Assembly: GCF_027247405.1 (NCBI RefSeq)
Contig: NZ_CP097463.1
Location: forward strand, 2,852,001 to 2,916,000
Origin: Jatrophihabitans cynanchi
Lineage (GTDB): Bacteria > Actinomycetota > Actinomycetes > Mycobacteriales > Jatrophihabitantaceae
Reading direction: 5' to 3'
DNA length: 64,000 nucleotides
Positions 40,231 to 47,767 of this stretch are shown in pieces. A model generated the notes under the pieces. The model was not told the DNA's origin. It made no database searches and worked only from the letters and a program-made list of their open reading frames with translations. Position numbers and translations under genes: made by a program. Positions within the stretch are counted from its first letter, which is position 1. The number at the start of each line of letters is the position of its first letter.

Positions 40231-40499
40231 GGCCGGACACCCGGCGGCAGGCCGTCGGCCACCTGGATCGCGTGGCGGCGGATCAGGTCGGCGGCCGCGT
40301 CCAACTGCGCCGCCCTGGTTCGCAGCGCCAGCGCGGTCTCGTGCAACCGGTCGCGGAAGCGGGTCGCCGCGACCGACTGCCACGACGTGGTGCCCCCGGC
40401 CAGCGCGATGCAGATCGCAGTCTCGCGCAACGCATCGGCCTGGGCGAGCACGCGGGCCGCCGCGGCGTTCAGCTCGGCCGGGTCCGGCAACCAGGACAT
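40227..40499 (-). CDS. Small WXG100-like protein
   Basis: A 90-residue helical protein. TSWQSVAATRFRDRLHETALALR lies at mid-length and resembles the WXG turn followed by a helix, but the Gly is replaced (W-Q-S). Such proteins pair with type VII secretion substrates. ATG 40511 would add four residues. It overlaps the hydrolase start by 4 nt. No ESX core genes are in the window. Confidence 0.55.
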   Translation of the reverse strand: MSWLPDPAELNAAAARVLAQADALRETAICIALAGGTTSWQSVAATRFRDRLHETALALRTRAAQLDAAADLIRRHAIQVADGLPPGVRP

Positions 40500-40679
40500 G
40501 TCGGACAGCATCCAGCCCGGTGTGCCCGGCTGCCAGCGCGTGGGCGAGTATGTGGACGAGCCGCCGGTTGTCCACAGCGCGCCGACCCGCCGATGTGGCG
40601 GCGGCCGTGATTGAATGGCGACCGGTGAATCACACCGGTGCAATTTGCACGGTGCAGCGAGTCGAGGGAGCACGCCGAC

Positions 40680-40988
40680 ATGGATTTCGCCCACGCCGCG
40701 GCCGAGAACGGCGGCGGTGCCGACAATCCGGCCGCCGACGGTCTGAGTCGCCGCGACCGCGAGATCTTGTCCTTCGAACGGCAGTGGTGGAAGTACGCCG
40801 GCGCGAAGGAGCAGGCGATCCGTGAGCTGTTCGACATGTCCACCACGCGCTACTACCAGGTCCTCAACGCACTGATCGATACGCCGGCCGCCCTCGCCGC
40901 CGACCCGATGCTGGTCAAGCGGTTGCGGCGGCTGCGCGCCACCCGCCAGCGGCAACGTTCGGCCCGACGACTCGGTATCGAGGTCTGA
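40680..40988 (+). CDS. DUF3263 family protein
   Basis: A 102-residue actinobacterial protein of unknown function. The conserved core is LSRRDREILSFERQWWKYAGAKEQAIRE, followed by a short helix-turn-helix-like stretch MSTTRYYQVLNALID, which suggests DNA binding similar to a small sigma or WhiB-like partner. GGAG lies 9 nt before the ATG. A LytR_C gene follows at once, the same pair as Rv0430-Rv0431 near groEL2 in mycobacteria. Confidence 0.85.
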   Translation: MDFAHAAAENGGGADNPAADGLSRRDREILSFERQWWKYAGAKEQAIRELFDMSTTRYYQVLNALIDTPAALAADPMLVKRLRRLRATRQRQRSARRLGIEV

Positions 40989-41056
40989 ACGGTCGGGCCG
41001 GCCGTACCACCCGCCTGATCGCGCGCCGGCGGAGGCGGGAACGACTCGGCGGGGCG

Positions 41057-41551
41057 GTGCTGGCCATCGTCGGCGTCGCGGTTCTCGTCGTCGCCGTCTT
41101 CGCGCTGCGGCACCCCGACGGCCGGGGGGTAAGAGCCGGGACGAAGGTGGTGACCACCACGCGGCCGCCTACCTCGCATGCGAGCACGCCACCGGCCACC
41201 GGTTCCGCCTCGACCACCCGCTCCTCCGCGCCGACGACGGGTGGCACGACGTCCACGCCGGTGCGGCTGCCCCTGGTCGTGCTGAACAACACCACGGTGC
41301 AGGACCTCGCCAAGGGCGCGGCCGCGCGGTTCCGCTCCGGCGGCTGGACCGTCACGCAGTACGCCAACTACCAGAACGACATCATCTCGACCTGCGCGTA
41401 CTACGACCCGACGGTGGCCGGTGCGCGCGAGGCGGCCCTGGCGCTGCGGGCCCAGTACCCCACCATCAAGCGGGTCGAGCCGCAGTTCAGTGAGCTCAGC
41501 CGCTTCGACAGCCCCATCGTCGTGATCCTCGTGCACGACTACGTGCCGTAA
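41057..41551 (+). CDS. LytR C-terminal domain (LytR_C) membrane protein, VirR-like
   Basis: A single membrane helix at the N-terminus (LAIVGVAVLVVAVFAL) is followed by a Thr/Ser/Pro linker and an extracytoplasmic LytR_C domain beginning LVVLNNTTVQDLAKGAA. The mycobacterial homologue Rv0431 (VirR) affects vesicle release and the envelope. The GTG at 41057 cuts off an upstream open stretch rich in Arg (TRLIARRRRRERLGG) that looks like the real cytoplasmic tail; no ATG, GTG or TTG precedes that stretch in frame. A CTG at 40985 overlapping the DUF3263 stop (CTGA) would include it. Confidence 0.8.
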   Translation: MLAIVGVAVLVVAVFALRHPDGRGVRAGTKVVTTTRPPTSHASTPPATGSASTTRSSAPTTGGTTSTPVRLPLVVLNNTTVQDLAKGAAARFRSGGWTVTQYANYQNDIISTCAYYDPTVAGAREAALALRAQYPTIKRVEPQFSELSRFDSPIVVILVHDYVP

Positions 41552-41599
41552 AGACGCGTACGCCGCTGTGCGAGGATGGGCACCACAACCGAATACGCA

Positions 41600-41742
41600 C
41601 GCTCATCCAGAGGGGCAGAGGGACCGGCCCGACGAAGCCCCGGCAACCGTGCGTGAACTTCTGCTCGCCCGTCGCGACGCGAGGCCGTTCACGCAGCTGG
41701 TGCCAACTCCGGCCTGGGGGACCTCCCCGGGAAAGATGAGGA
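41600..41742 (+). promoter_or_regulatory. SAM-I (S-box) riboswitch upstream of thrC
   Basis: The class I SAM aptamer core is clear: P1 arms CTCATC (41602) and GATGAG (41735), AGAGGGGCAGAGGGACCGG, GACGAAGCCCCGGCAACC, GGTGCCAACTCCGGCC and a terminal GAAAGATGAGG. The 3' P1 strand runs straight into the GGAGAAGG Shine-Dalgarno of thrC, so SAM binding could block translation. No terminator hairpin lies between aptamer and start codon. Class I is chosen over SAM-IV because of the P3/P4 and GAAAGATGAG features. Confidence 0.88.
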
Positions 41743-41755
41743 GAAGGGCCTCGCC

Positions 41756-43024
41756 ATGACTGCTGTTGCAGACCGTCCCACGCTCGGATCACCGGCCTCG
41801 GCGTTGGTGTGCCGCAACTGCGGCGCCCAGTTCCCGCTCGGTGCCCAGCACGCCTGCTTCGAGTGCTTCGGCCCGCTCGAGATCGGCTACGACGCCGACG
41901 CGCTCGCCCGCGTGACCCGCGCGGACATCGAGGCGGGGCCGCATTCGCTGTGGCGCTACGCCGGGCTGCTGCCGGTGGGCCAGAACCCGGCCACGCGAGT
42001 GGACTCCGGCACCGGGATGACGCCGCTGATCCGCGCCGACCGGCTGGCCGACGAACTGGGCTTCACCGCGCCGGTGTGGGTCAAGGACGACTCGGCGAAC
42101 CCGACGCACTCGTTCAAGGACCGCGTCGTGTCGGTGGCGATCACGGCCGCGCGCGAGTTGGGCTTCTCGCGTATCGCGTGTGCGTCGACCGGAAACCTGG
42201 GCAACTCGGTCGCGGCCCATGCGGCGCGGATCGGGATGCCGTCGATCGTGTTCGTGCCGTCGGACCTGGAGGCGCCGAAGATCGTCCAGTCGGCGATCTA
42301 CGGTGGCACGCTGGTTGGCATCGAGGGCTCCTACGACGACGTCAACCGGCTGTGCTCGGAGCTGTCCGAGACCGACGAGTTCGAGTCCACCGGCTTCGTC
42401 AACGTGAACGTTCGCCCTTACTACGCCGAGGGATCGAAGACGCTCGGCTTCGAGGTAGCCGAGCAGCTCGGCTGGCGGCTGCCCGCGCAGTACGTCGCGC
42501 CGATGGCGTCCGGCTCGATGCTGACGAAGATCAACAAAGCGTTCAAGGAGCTGGTGGCGGCCGGCCTGGTGCCGTCGTCGCAGTGGAGCGTGTTCGGCGC
42601 GCAGTCGGCCGGATGCGCGCCGATCGCGACCGCGTTCGCCTCCGGTGCCGACGTGGTGGTGCCGGTGAAGCCGACCGGGATCGCGAAGTCGCTGAACATC
42701 GGCAACCCGGCCGACGGGCCGTACGCGCTGGACGCGGTGCGCGGGTCCGGCGGGGCGATGGCCGCGGTGGGCGACGAGGAGATCCGCGAGGGCATCCGGT
42801 TGCTCGCGCGCACGACCGGGGTGTTCGCCGAGACCGCCGGTGGCGTGACGGTCGCGGTGCTCAAGAAGCTGGCGGCCTCCGGCGAGCTGGACACCTCGCG
42901 CGAGACGGTCGTGTTCAACACCGGCGACGGCCTGAAGACGATCGACGCCGTGAGCGGGGGAGCGCGGCCGACCGCCGTGATCCCGCCGACGATCAAGGGC
43001 ATGCGCGCCGCCGGCCTGCTGTAG
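41756..43024 (+). CDS. thrC: Threonine synthase
   Basis: It converts O-phospho-homoserine to L-threonine with PLP. An N-terminal zinc-ribbon-like segment has CRNCG...CFECFG. The PLP lysine is in THSFKDRVV, the phosphate loop is STGNLGNSVAA, and NTGDGLKTID is near the C-terminus. At 422 residues it is the normal class. It is preceded by a SAM-I riboswitch, which links it to methionine/SAM status, a branch point because homoserine feeds both pathways. Shine-Dalgarno GGAGAAGG is close to the ATG. Confidence 0.95.
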   Translation: MTAVADRPTLGSPASALVCRNCGAQFPLGAQHACFECFGPLEIGYDADALARVTRADIEAGPHSLWRYAGLLPVGQNPATRVDSGTGMTPLIRADRLADELGFTAPVWVKDDSANPTHSFKDRVVSVAITAARELGFSRIACASTGNLGNSVAAHAARIGMPSIVFVPSDLEAPKIVQSAIYGGTLVGIEGSYDDVNRLCSELSETDEFESTGFVNVNVRPYYAEGSKTLGFEVAEQLGWRLPAQYVAPMASGSMLTKINKAFKELVAAGLVPSSQWSVFGAQSAGCAPIATAFASGADVVVPVKPTGIAKSLNIGNPADGPYALDAVRGSGGAMAAVGDEEIREGIRLLARTTGVFAETAGGVTVAVLKKLAASGELDTSRETVVFNTGDGLKTIDAVSGGARPTAVIPPTIKGMRAAGLL

Positions 43025-43040
43025 TCCGGGCTCACTCCTG

Positions 43041-43160
43041 GTGCGCCGCCGCGGGGTGAGGTGCGCTGCGGCGGGGTGAAGTGCGCTGCGGCGGGGCGGG
43101 GTGCGCTGCGGCGGGGCGGGGTGCGCCACCGCGGGGTGAGGTGCGCCGCTCCTGCGGCGG
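43041..43160. repeat. Tandem array of six 20-bp units after thrC
   Basis: Six units of exactly 20 bp, consensus GTGCGCTGCGGCGGGGTGAG, start at 43041, 43061, 43081, 43101, 43121 and 43141. The third and fourth are identical, and the last is degenerate. The array is part of the 500-bp gene-free stretch 43025-43526. Confidence 0.85.
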
Positions 43161-43183
43161 TGTGTGGCGCTGCGGCGGGGTAG

Positions 43184-43375
43184 GTCACCCTGCAGTTCGA
43201 CGGCGCCGGCCAGGTGACGCCGGTCGATGGCTGTATCGCCTCGGCACCGGTGGTTCCCGGAGCCGGCTCGCTCGACCTTCGAACCCGGGGCGGCGTCCAC
43301 GCACTGAACCCGGCACCGGACTCGCCGCTTCCCCCACCCACTGACCAACGCGACGCCGCTCCCCCCACCCACTGA
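43184..43375 (+). other. Orphan coding remnant (possible pseudogene tail)
   Basis: Directly after a TAG, one frame stays open for 63 codons. The first two thirds read like a beta-rich protein (VTLQFDGAGQVTPVDGC), and the end runs into a repeat. There is no start codon, so it may be the tail of a lost gene. Low support. Confidence 0.3.
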
Positions 43376-43418
43376 CCAGAATCCCGGCCGGATTCTCGTC
43401 ACAGCGTGGGGGAAGCGG
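43323..43418. repeat. Compound direct and inverted repeat
   Basis: A 25-bp sequence starting CGCCGCTTCCCCCAC is repeated 31 bp later with one change. A perfect 13-bp inverse copy, GTGGGGGAAGCGG, lies at 43406-43418. A small GAATCC/GGATTC hairpin lies between. It probably terminates thrC and the convergent kinase gene. Confidence 0.6.
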
Positions 43419-43526
43419 AGCCGGACTGGTCGCGAGCGTCGGGCTGACGCGTCGCCGCGGTAATGGGCGCGGTGCGACCTTCCTGAGCTGGGCGGCTAGG
43501 ACGAAGCAGGTGCCGGAAACCCCTGG

Positions 43527-44507
43527 CTAGCTCACGGCGCCGATCAATCGCGCATGCACATCGGGGTCGAGCACGCCACGGGCGGCGAGTGCCAGGGCCG
43601 CGGCACCGGCAGCGCCGGATCCGGCGCTGCGCACTTGCAGTGCGAAACCGGCCAGCCGCTGCAACACCGCCGAGCGCACCGGCCCGCCGGCGAGCAACGT
43701 GCCCGCCAGCACCAGTTCGCCGTACAGCGCGCGCGGCGATTGCCCGGACGAATCACCGGACGGATCACCGGACGAATCACCGGAAGTCACCGCGTACAGC
43801 CCGGCGACCAGCCGGTCCGCGGCCGCCTCGACAAGCCCTGCGGCCACGCGGTCGCCCGCCTCCGCGGCGCGGGTCACGAGCGGCGCGAGCGATCCGAGTT
43901 GCGCCGGATCGGCCGCGTGCAAGCGGGTGACGAGCACTTGCGCCAGGTCCTCGTCCGGGCGGGCTCCCACCTGCTCGGCGAGATGGGCACACAGCCGGGT
44001 CGCCGGCCCACGCCCGTCCCAGGCGTCGAGCGCCGCACGTGCTCCGCGCAGTCCCAGCCAGGCGGCCGAGCCCTGATCGCCCAGCGGCCAGCCGTACCCG
44101 TCGCAGCGCCGCGCGATCCGGCGGTGTCGCAAGGCCGCGGCTGCAGCGCCCGCGCCGGCCTGCAACAGCAAGCCGTCCGGCTGCGGCGTTCCGGAAGCGA
44201 AGGCCGTCTCCAGGTCGGTGACGACTTCGGGCCGGCCGCCGAACCCGGCTGACCACCACGCCATGTCCGCTGCGCTGCGGACGACGGCCGGTTCCACCGC
44301 CGCGCAACTGCCCAGCACGCCGCCGCATACACGGGCCGGATCCAGGCCGCCGAGTGCGCTCGCCAGCACGGCGGCGAAACGCCCCTGAGGAAAGCCGCTG
44401 TTCGCTCCGGGCGCGGCGCCCCGGCCGACAACTGCACCGTCCAGGGTGGCGATGAGCGCGCGAGTGCTGGTTACGCCGGCGTCGATGCCCACGACCAGTT
44501 CGGTCAC
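43527..44507 (-). CDS. BadF/BadG-type ATPase, N-acetylglucosamine kinase-like
   Basis: An actin-fold sugar kinase. The phosphate-1 loop reads VGIDAGVTSTRALIA, a second Asp-containing strand lies near VVTDLETAFASG, and LLLQAGAGAAAAA holds the glycine loop. At 326 residues it fits N-acetylglucosamine kinase-type members, but the substrate is inferred. An unusual hydrophilic stretch of Ser/Gly/Asp near residue 245 is encoded by a 12-bp triplicate repeat. It is divergent from the cold-shock gene. Confidence 0.75.
   Translation of the reverse strand: MTELVVGIDAGVTSTRALIATLDGAVVGRGAAPGANSGFPQGRFAAVLASALGGLDPARVCGGVLGSCAAVEPAVVRSAADMAWWSAGFGGRPEVVTDLETAFASGTPQPDGLLLQAGAGAAAAALRHRRIARRCDGYGWPLGDQGSAAWLGLRGARAALDAWDGRGPATRLCAHLAEQVGARPDEDLAQVLVTRLHAADPAQLGSLAPLVTRAAEAGDRVAAGLVEAAADRLVAGLYAVTSGDSSGDPSGDSSGQSPRALYGELVLAGTLLAGGPVRSAVLQRLAGFALQVRSAGSGAAGAAALALAARGVLDPDVHARLIGAVS
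43746..43781. repeat. 12-bp triplicate inside the kinase gene
   Basis: Three tandem copies of GGACGAATCACC (the middle one with one change) encode a Ser-Gly-Asp-Ser/Pro tract in the kinase. The repeat keeps the frame. Confidence 0.8.
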
Positions 44508-44572
44508 CGCGCCAACCTAACAGCGGGTTCGTTCGCGCGGCGGCCGAGCGCCACCCGTCGAGGCCGATTTTG

Positions 44573-44589
44573 TTTGTCGTACCGACAAA
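44573..44589. promoter_or_regulatory. AT-rich palindrome between divergent kinase and csp genes
   Basis: TTTGTCG-TAC-CGACAAA has perfect 7-bp arms. It lies 66 bp from the kinase start and about 70 bp from the csp promoter, an operator-like site for an unknown repressor. The rest of 44508-44823 is the csp promoter and its long leader. Confidence 0.4.
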
Positions 44590-44643
44590 AACCAGCGTGC
44601 CGCATGACCACGAACAGCACGCGCAACGGGGTGCGGCGCACTG

Positions 44644-44672
44644 TTGGCGAGGGGCGGTGGACCGTGTAGCGT
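44644..44672 (+). promoter_or_regulatory. csp promoter
   Basis: TTGGCG and TAGCGT are separated by 17 bp, the ideal spacing. Transcription from here would give a leader of about 145 nt, which fits the long 5' leaders of cold-shock mRNAs. Confidence 0.5.
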
Positions 44673-44823
44673 CCGCCACGGTCGAAGTGACGAGTTTTCG
44701 CAAGCGAAGGACCACGGTCCCGCGGGAGCGTGCACTGCAGTATGCGGGACCAGAACGAAGACCCCGCCGCCACGAAGTGTGGTGGCTGGATTGGGCCCGC
44801 AGGGGACTGAGCAAGGAGTGCAC

Positions 44824-45027
44824 GTGGCACAGGGCACCGTGAAGTGGTTCAACAACGAGAAGGGCTACGGCTTCATCGCCGTGGACGGCGGCCAGGACGT
44901 GTTCGTCCACTACTCGGCCATCCAGTCGGACGGCTACCGTTCGCTCGACGAGGGCCAGCGGGTCGAGTTCGAGGTGGCCCAGGGCCCCAAGGGTCCGCAG
45001 GCCGACGCGGTGCGCATCGTCGGCTGA
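44824..45027 (+). CDS. Cold-shock protein (CspA family)
   Basis: A 67-residue OB-fold RNA chaperone. RNP1 reads KGYGFIAV and RNP2 reads DVFVHYSAI, both intact, and the N-terminal AQGTVKWFN is canonical. It binds single-stranded nucleic acid and helps translation in the cold. The GTG start has AAGGAG 7 nt upstream. A strong hairpin terminator follows. Confidence 0.96.
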   Translation: MAQGTVKWFNNEKGYGFIAVDGGQDVFVHYSAIQSDGYRSLDEGQRVEFEVAQGPKGPQADAVRIVG

Positions 45028-45044
45028 GGCCGGCCCCTCGCGTC

Positions 45045-45078
45045 ACGAACGCCCGGTCCGCACGGACCGGGCGTTCGT
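45045..45078. terminator. Terminator after the cold-shock gene
   Basis: Perfect 16-bp arms starting ACGAACGCCCGGTCCG are separated by 2 nt. The hairpin begins 18 nt after the csp stop. Confidence 0.8.
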
Positions 45079-45142
45079 CGTCCGGGCAGGTCGCGGCCGC
45101 GCCTGCGGGAATCGGCCCGCGCTCAAGAACGTTGGGTCCGAC

Positions 45143-45472
45143 ATGAGCGAGACAGCACAGTTCGGCGCCCTGCTGCAGATGACCACCCTTCCCGGTCACC
45201 GCGAGGAAGTGCTGCGTGTACTGGGCAACTACGCCAACACGCTCGACGGCGAGCCCGGCACGACGCTCTTCACGACCGCTGCCGACCCGAATGACGAGGA
45301 CGTCATCTGGCTGTGGGAGGAGTTCGCCGACGGTGCCGCCGTCCAGGCGCACTTCCGGCATGACTTCTTCCAGGCGCTGCAGCTGGAGCTGGCCGACCTG
45401 CTCGCCGAACCCGCGCTCGTGCGCCCGCTCGCGCCGTACGCGCGACGGGTCAATCCGGTTCCCGCGGAGTAG
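45143..45472 (+). CDS. Antibiotic biosynthesis monooxygenase (ABM) domain protein
   Basis: A 109-residue ferredoxin-like protein of the YgiN/ABM quinol-monooxygenase group. The pattern FGALLQMTTLPGHREEVLRVL, then EPGTTLFTTAADPNDEDVIWLWEEFADGAA, is typical. The enzymatic role is not certain; many act on quinones or reactive aldehydes. Its 3' end overlaps the convergent kinase gene by 23 bp. Confidence 0.82.
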   Translation: MSETAQFGALLQMTTLPGHREEVLRVLGNYANTLDGEPGTTLFTTAADPNDEDVIWLWEEFADGAAVQAHFRHDFFQALQLELADLLAEPALVRPLAPYARRVNPVPAE

Positions 45473-46856
45473 CCACTGCCGCACCGGGCGGCACGCGGTG
45501 CAGGGTGAGCACGAACGTCGTGGGCGCTCCGGGCGCCACCTCCAGCGTGCCCTGGTGCAGGGCGGCGTTCTCGCGGGCGATCGCCAACCCGAGGCCGGTG
45601 CTCCCGGCATCGCTCGCGCGTGCCGTGTCCGCCCGCACGAACCGGTCGAAGACCGTCGGGACGAGGGCCGGGTGCAGGCCCGGGCCGCAGTCGGCGACGA
45701 TCACCTGCACCCACTGCGCGCGCCCGTCGATGGTGACCTGAACCGGCGGGACGCCGTGCTGCACGGCGTTGCCGATCAGGTTGCGCACCACCGTGTGCAG
45801 CCGCCGCGCATCGGCCTGCACCCGCGGGTCGCCGAGCACGCTGACCGAGACGTCCTGGTCCGGCGCGACCGTCCTGGCGGCATCGGCGGCCAGCGCCCCA
45901 AGATCCACCTGCTCCAGTTCCAGGCGCGCCTGCCCGGCGTCGAACCGTGAGATCTCCAGCAGGTCCTCGACCAGGGCGTTCATGCGCCTGCTCTGCTCGC
46001 CGACCAACTCACCTGCGCGGTCGCGGCGCTGGCCGTCGGCGCTGTTCAACCCCTCGGCTGCGGCCAACATCGCGGCGAGCGGGGTGCGCAACTCGTGCGA
46101 GACGTCCGAGACGAACCGCCGCTGCTGCTCCTGTGCCGCGCGCAACGCCCGCAAGGCGTGCGACAGCCGGTCGGCCATGTCGTTGAACGACAGCGCCAGT
46201 TCACCCAGTTCGTCCCGGCCGTGCACGGGTACGCGGGTGTCCAGGGCGCCCCCACCGAGCCGCCGGGCCGCCGCCGCCGTTTCGCGCACCGGCCGGCTGA
46301 TCCGGCCGGACACCGCGAGGCCCAGCAGCAGCGCGACGACCAGCCCGGCGATGTCGAGCCTGATCAGGTCGCTGCGCAACCGGGCGAGTTGTTGCTCGAC
46401 CGGCGTGAAGTCGTAGAACTCCACCAGCGCCACGTCGTTCTGGTCGAGCCGCCCGCCGATCGCGAGCTTGCGCGCACCGTCGACCCGGGTCCAGCCGTCG
46501 GAGATGCCGCCGCCGAAGCTGACGCTGACCGAGGCAGGGACGTCGCTCATGCTCGCGCCCGCGTCGATGTTCCGCGAGGTGTCGGACAGGTCGATCGCGG
46601 TCCAGGCGATGCCGCCGCGCTGGCCGACGAAGTCGCTGACCGCCTGCACCGCGGGGATCTCCGGCTGCCGTTTCACGGCGTTCGTCGCCTGCTGCAGGTC
46701 GGCCACCGCGCCGGTGCGGGCCGCGGCGATGAACCGGCTCTCGGTGCCGCTGCGCTCCAGCTCGTAGGCCGCGAACGTCACCACCACGGTGCTGCCCAGG
46801 ACGGCAACCGCCACCGTTGCCGCGATGCGGGTGCGCAGGCTGATCCGCAGCTTCAC
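45450..46856 (-). CDS. Sensor histidine kinase (HAMP, HisKA, HATPase)
   Basis: A membrane kinase of 468 residues. Helix 1 lies near residues 10-30 and helix 2 near 160-180, with an outer sensor between them. HAMP follows (GRISRPVRETAAAARR), then HisKA with the phospho-His in FVSDVSHELRTPLAA, and HATPase_c with NLIGNAVQHG and DCGPGLHP. It probably phosphorylates the OmpR-type regulator directly upstream. It resembles MtrB/CseC-type envelope sensors, but the signal is unknown. Confidence 0.92.
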   Translation of the reverse strand: MKLRISLRTRIAATVAVAVLGSTVVVTFAAYELERSGTESRFIAAARTGAVADLQQATNAVKRQPEIPAVQAVSDFVGQRGGIAWTAIDLSDTSRNIDAGASMSDVPASVSVSFGGGISDGWTRVDGARKLAIGGRLDQNDVALVEFYDFTPVEQQLARLRSDLIRLDIAGLVVALLLGLAVSGRISRPVRETAAAARRLGGGALDTRVPVHGRDELGELALSFNDMADRLSHALRALRAAQEQQRRFVSDVSHELRTPLAAMLAAAEGLNSADGQRRDRAGELVGEQSRRMNALVEDLLEISRFDAGQARLELEQVDLGALAADAARTVAPDQDVSVSVLGDPRVQADARRLHTVVRNLIGNAVQHGVPPVQVTIDGRAQWVQVIVADCGPGLHPALVPTVFDRFVRADTARASDAGSTGLGLAIARENAALHQGTLEVAPGAPTTFVLTLHRVPPGAAVATPREPD

Positions 46857-46880
46857 GAGCCGACCGTCACGGCAAGACCG

Positions 46881-47564
46881 TCACGGCAAGACAAGGCGGT
46901 ACCCCACCCCGCGCACGGTCTTGATCAGGGCCGGGTTGGCCGGCTCGTCCTCGATCTTCGCGCGCAGCCGCTGCACGCAGGCGTCCACCAGCCGCGAGTC
47001 GCCGAGGTAGCCGTAGTCCCAGACGCGCTCGAGCAGCACGCGCCGCGACAGCACCTGCCCGGCGTGGTGCACCAGCTCCAGCAGCAGGCGAAGCTCGGTG
47101 GGTGTCAGGTGCAGCTCGGTGCCGTCGCGATGCACGGTCATCGCCGCCTCGTCCAGGGTCAGCGAACCGATCGCGAACACCGCTTGCGCCTCTGCGGGCC
47201 GCGCGGTCGCGCGGCGCAGCACCGCCTTGATCCGCGCGTCCAGGACGCGCGGTTCGACCGGCTTGGTCACGTAGTCGTCGGCGCCGCACTCCAGCCCGAC
47301 CACGACGTCGATCGGATCGCTGCGCGCGGTGAGCAGCACGACCGGCATCGCGTCGGCGCCGGCCAGCCGGCGGCACACCTCGAACCCGTCGATGCCGGGC
47401 AGCATCACGTCCACGATCGCCAGATCGACGCGCCGTTCCTGCGCCAGCGCCAACCCGTCCTCGCCGGTGGCCGCCGTCCGCACGCTGTGGCCGAGGCCGG
47501 TCAGCGCGAGCGAAAGAGCCTCGGCGACGGCTGCGTCGTCCTCGACGACGAGCAGCTGTGCCAT
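46881..47564 (-). CDS. Two-component response regulator, OmpR/PhoB family
   Basis: The receiver domain has EDD near residue 8, phospho-acceptor Asp in AIVDVMLPGIDG and Lys in YVTKPVE. The C-terminal winged helix has LTPTELRLLLELVHHAG and YGYLGDSRLVDACVQRLRAKIE. At 227 residues it is typical. The kinase gene follows 24 nt later. It is divergent from a D,D-carboxypeptidase gene, and a direct-repeat site of the OmpR type lies between them, so it likely regulates itself and cell-wall genes. Confidence 0.94.
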   Translation of the reverse strand: MAQLLVVEDDAAVAEALSLALTGLGHSVRTAATGEDGLALAQERRVDLAIVDVMLPGIDGFEVCRRLAGADAMPVVLLTARSDPIDVVVGLECGADDYVTKPVEPRVLDARIKAVLRRATARPAEAQAVFAIGSLTLDEAAMTVHRDGTELHLTPTELRLLLELVHHAGQVLSRRVLLERVWDYGYLGDSRLVDACVQRLRAKIEDEPANPALIKTVRGVGYRLVLP

Positions 47565-47627
47565 GGGTCTCCTCCCGGTTACCGACCGTCCATCCTGTCC
47601 CGCCGATGTCCGGGACGAGTCATCACT

Positions 47628-47674
47628 GTGTCACAGGCCGGTCACGCCCGGCCGTGTCACATGCCGGTCACGCC
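47628..47674. promoter_or_regulatory. Tandem GTCAC-N6-GTCAC sites between regulator and carboxypeptidase genes
   Basis: A 21-bp sequence starting GTGTCACA is repeated after 26 bp with one change. Each copy has two GTCAC half sites 11 bp apart, one helical turn, which is the geometry of OmpR-family sites and close to the reported MtrA motif. It is the likely binding site of the adjacent regulator. Confidence 0.5.
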
Positions 47675-47767
47675 GGAGCTGCGCAAACCGCGATCGTGAC
47701 CGCATCGTCGAGCGGTTGGGACGCGACGGTCGCGCGGCGGTGACGTGCGTTCGCGACGGTGATCAGC

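Noticed and set aside
43041-43160. Possible CRISPR array
   Set aside because: Units are contiguous with a 20-bp period and have no unique spacers, and no cas genes are nearby.
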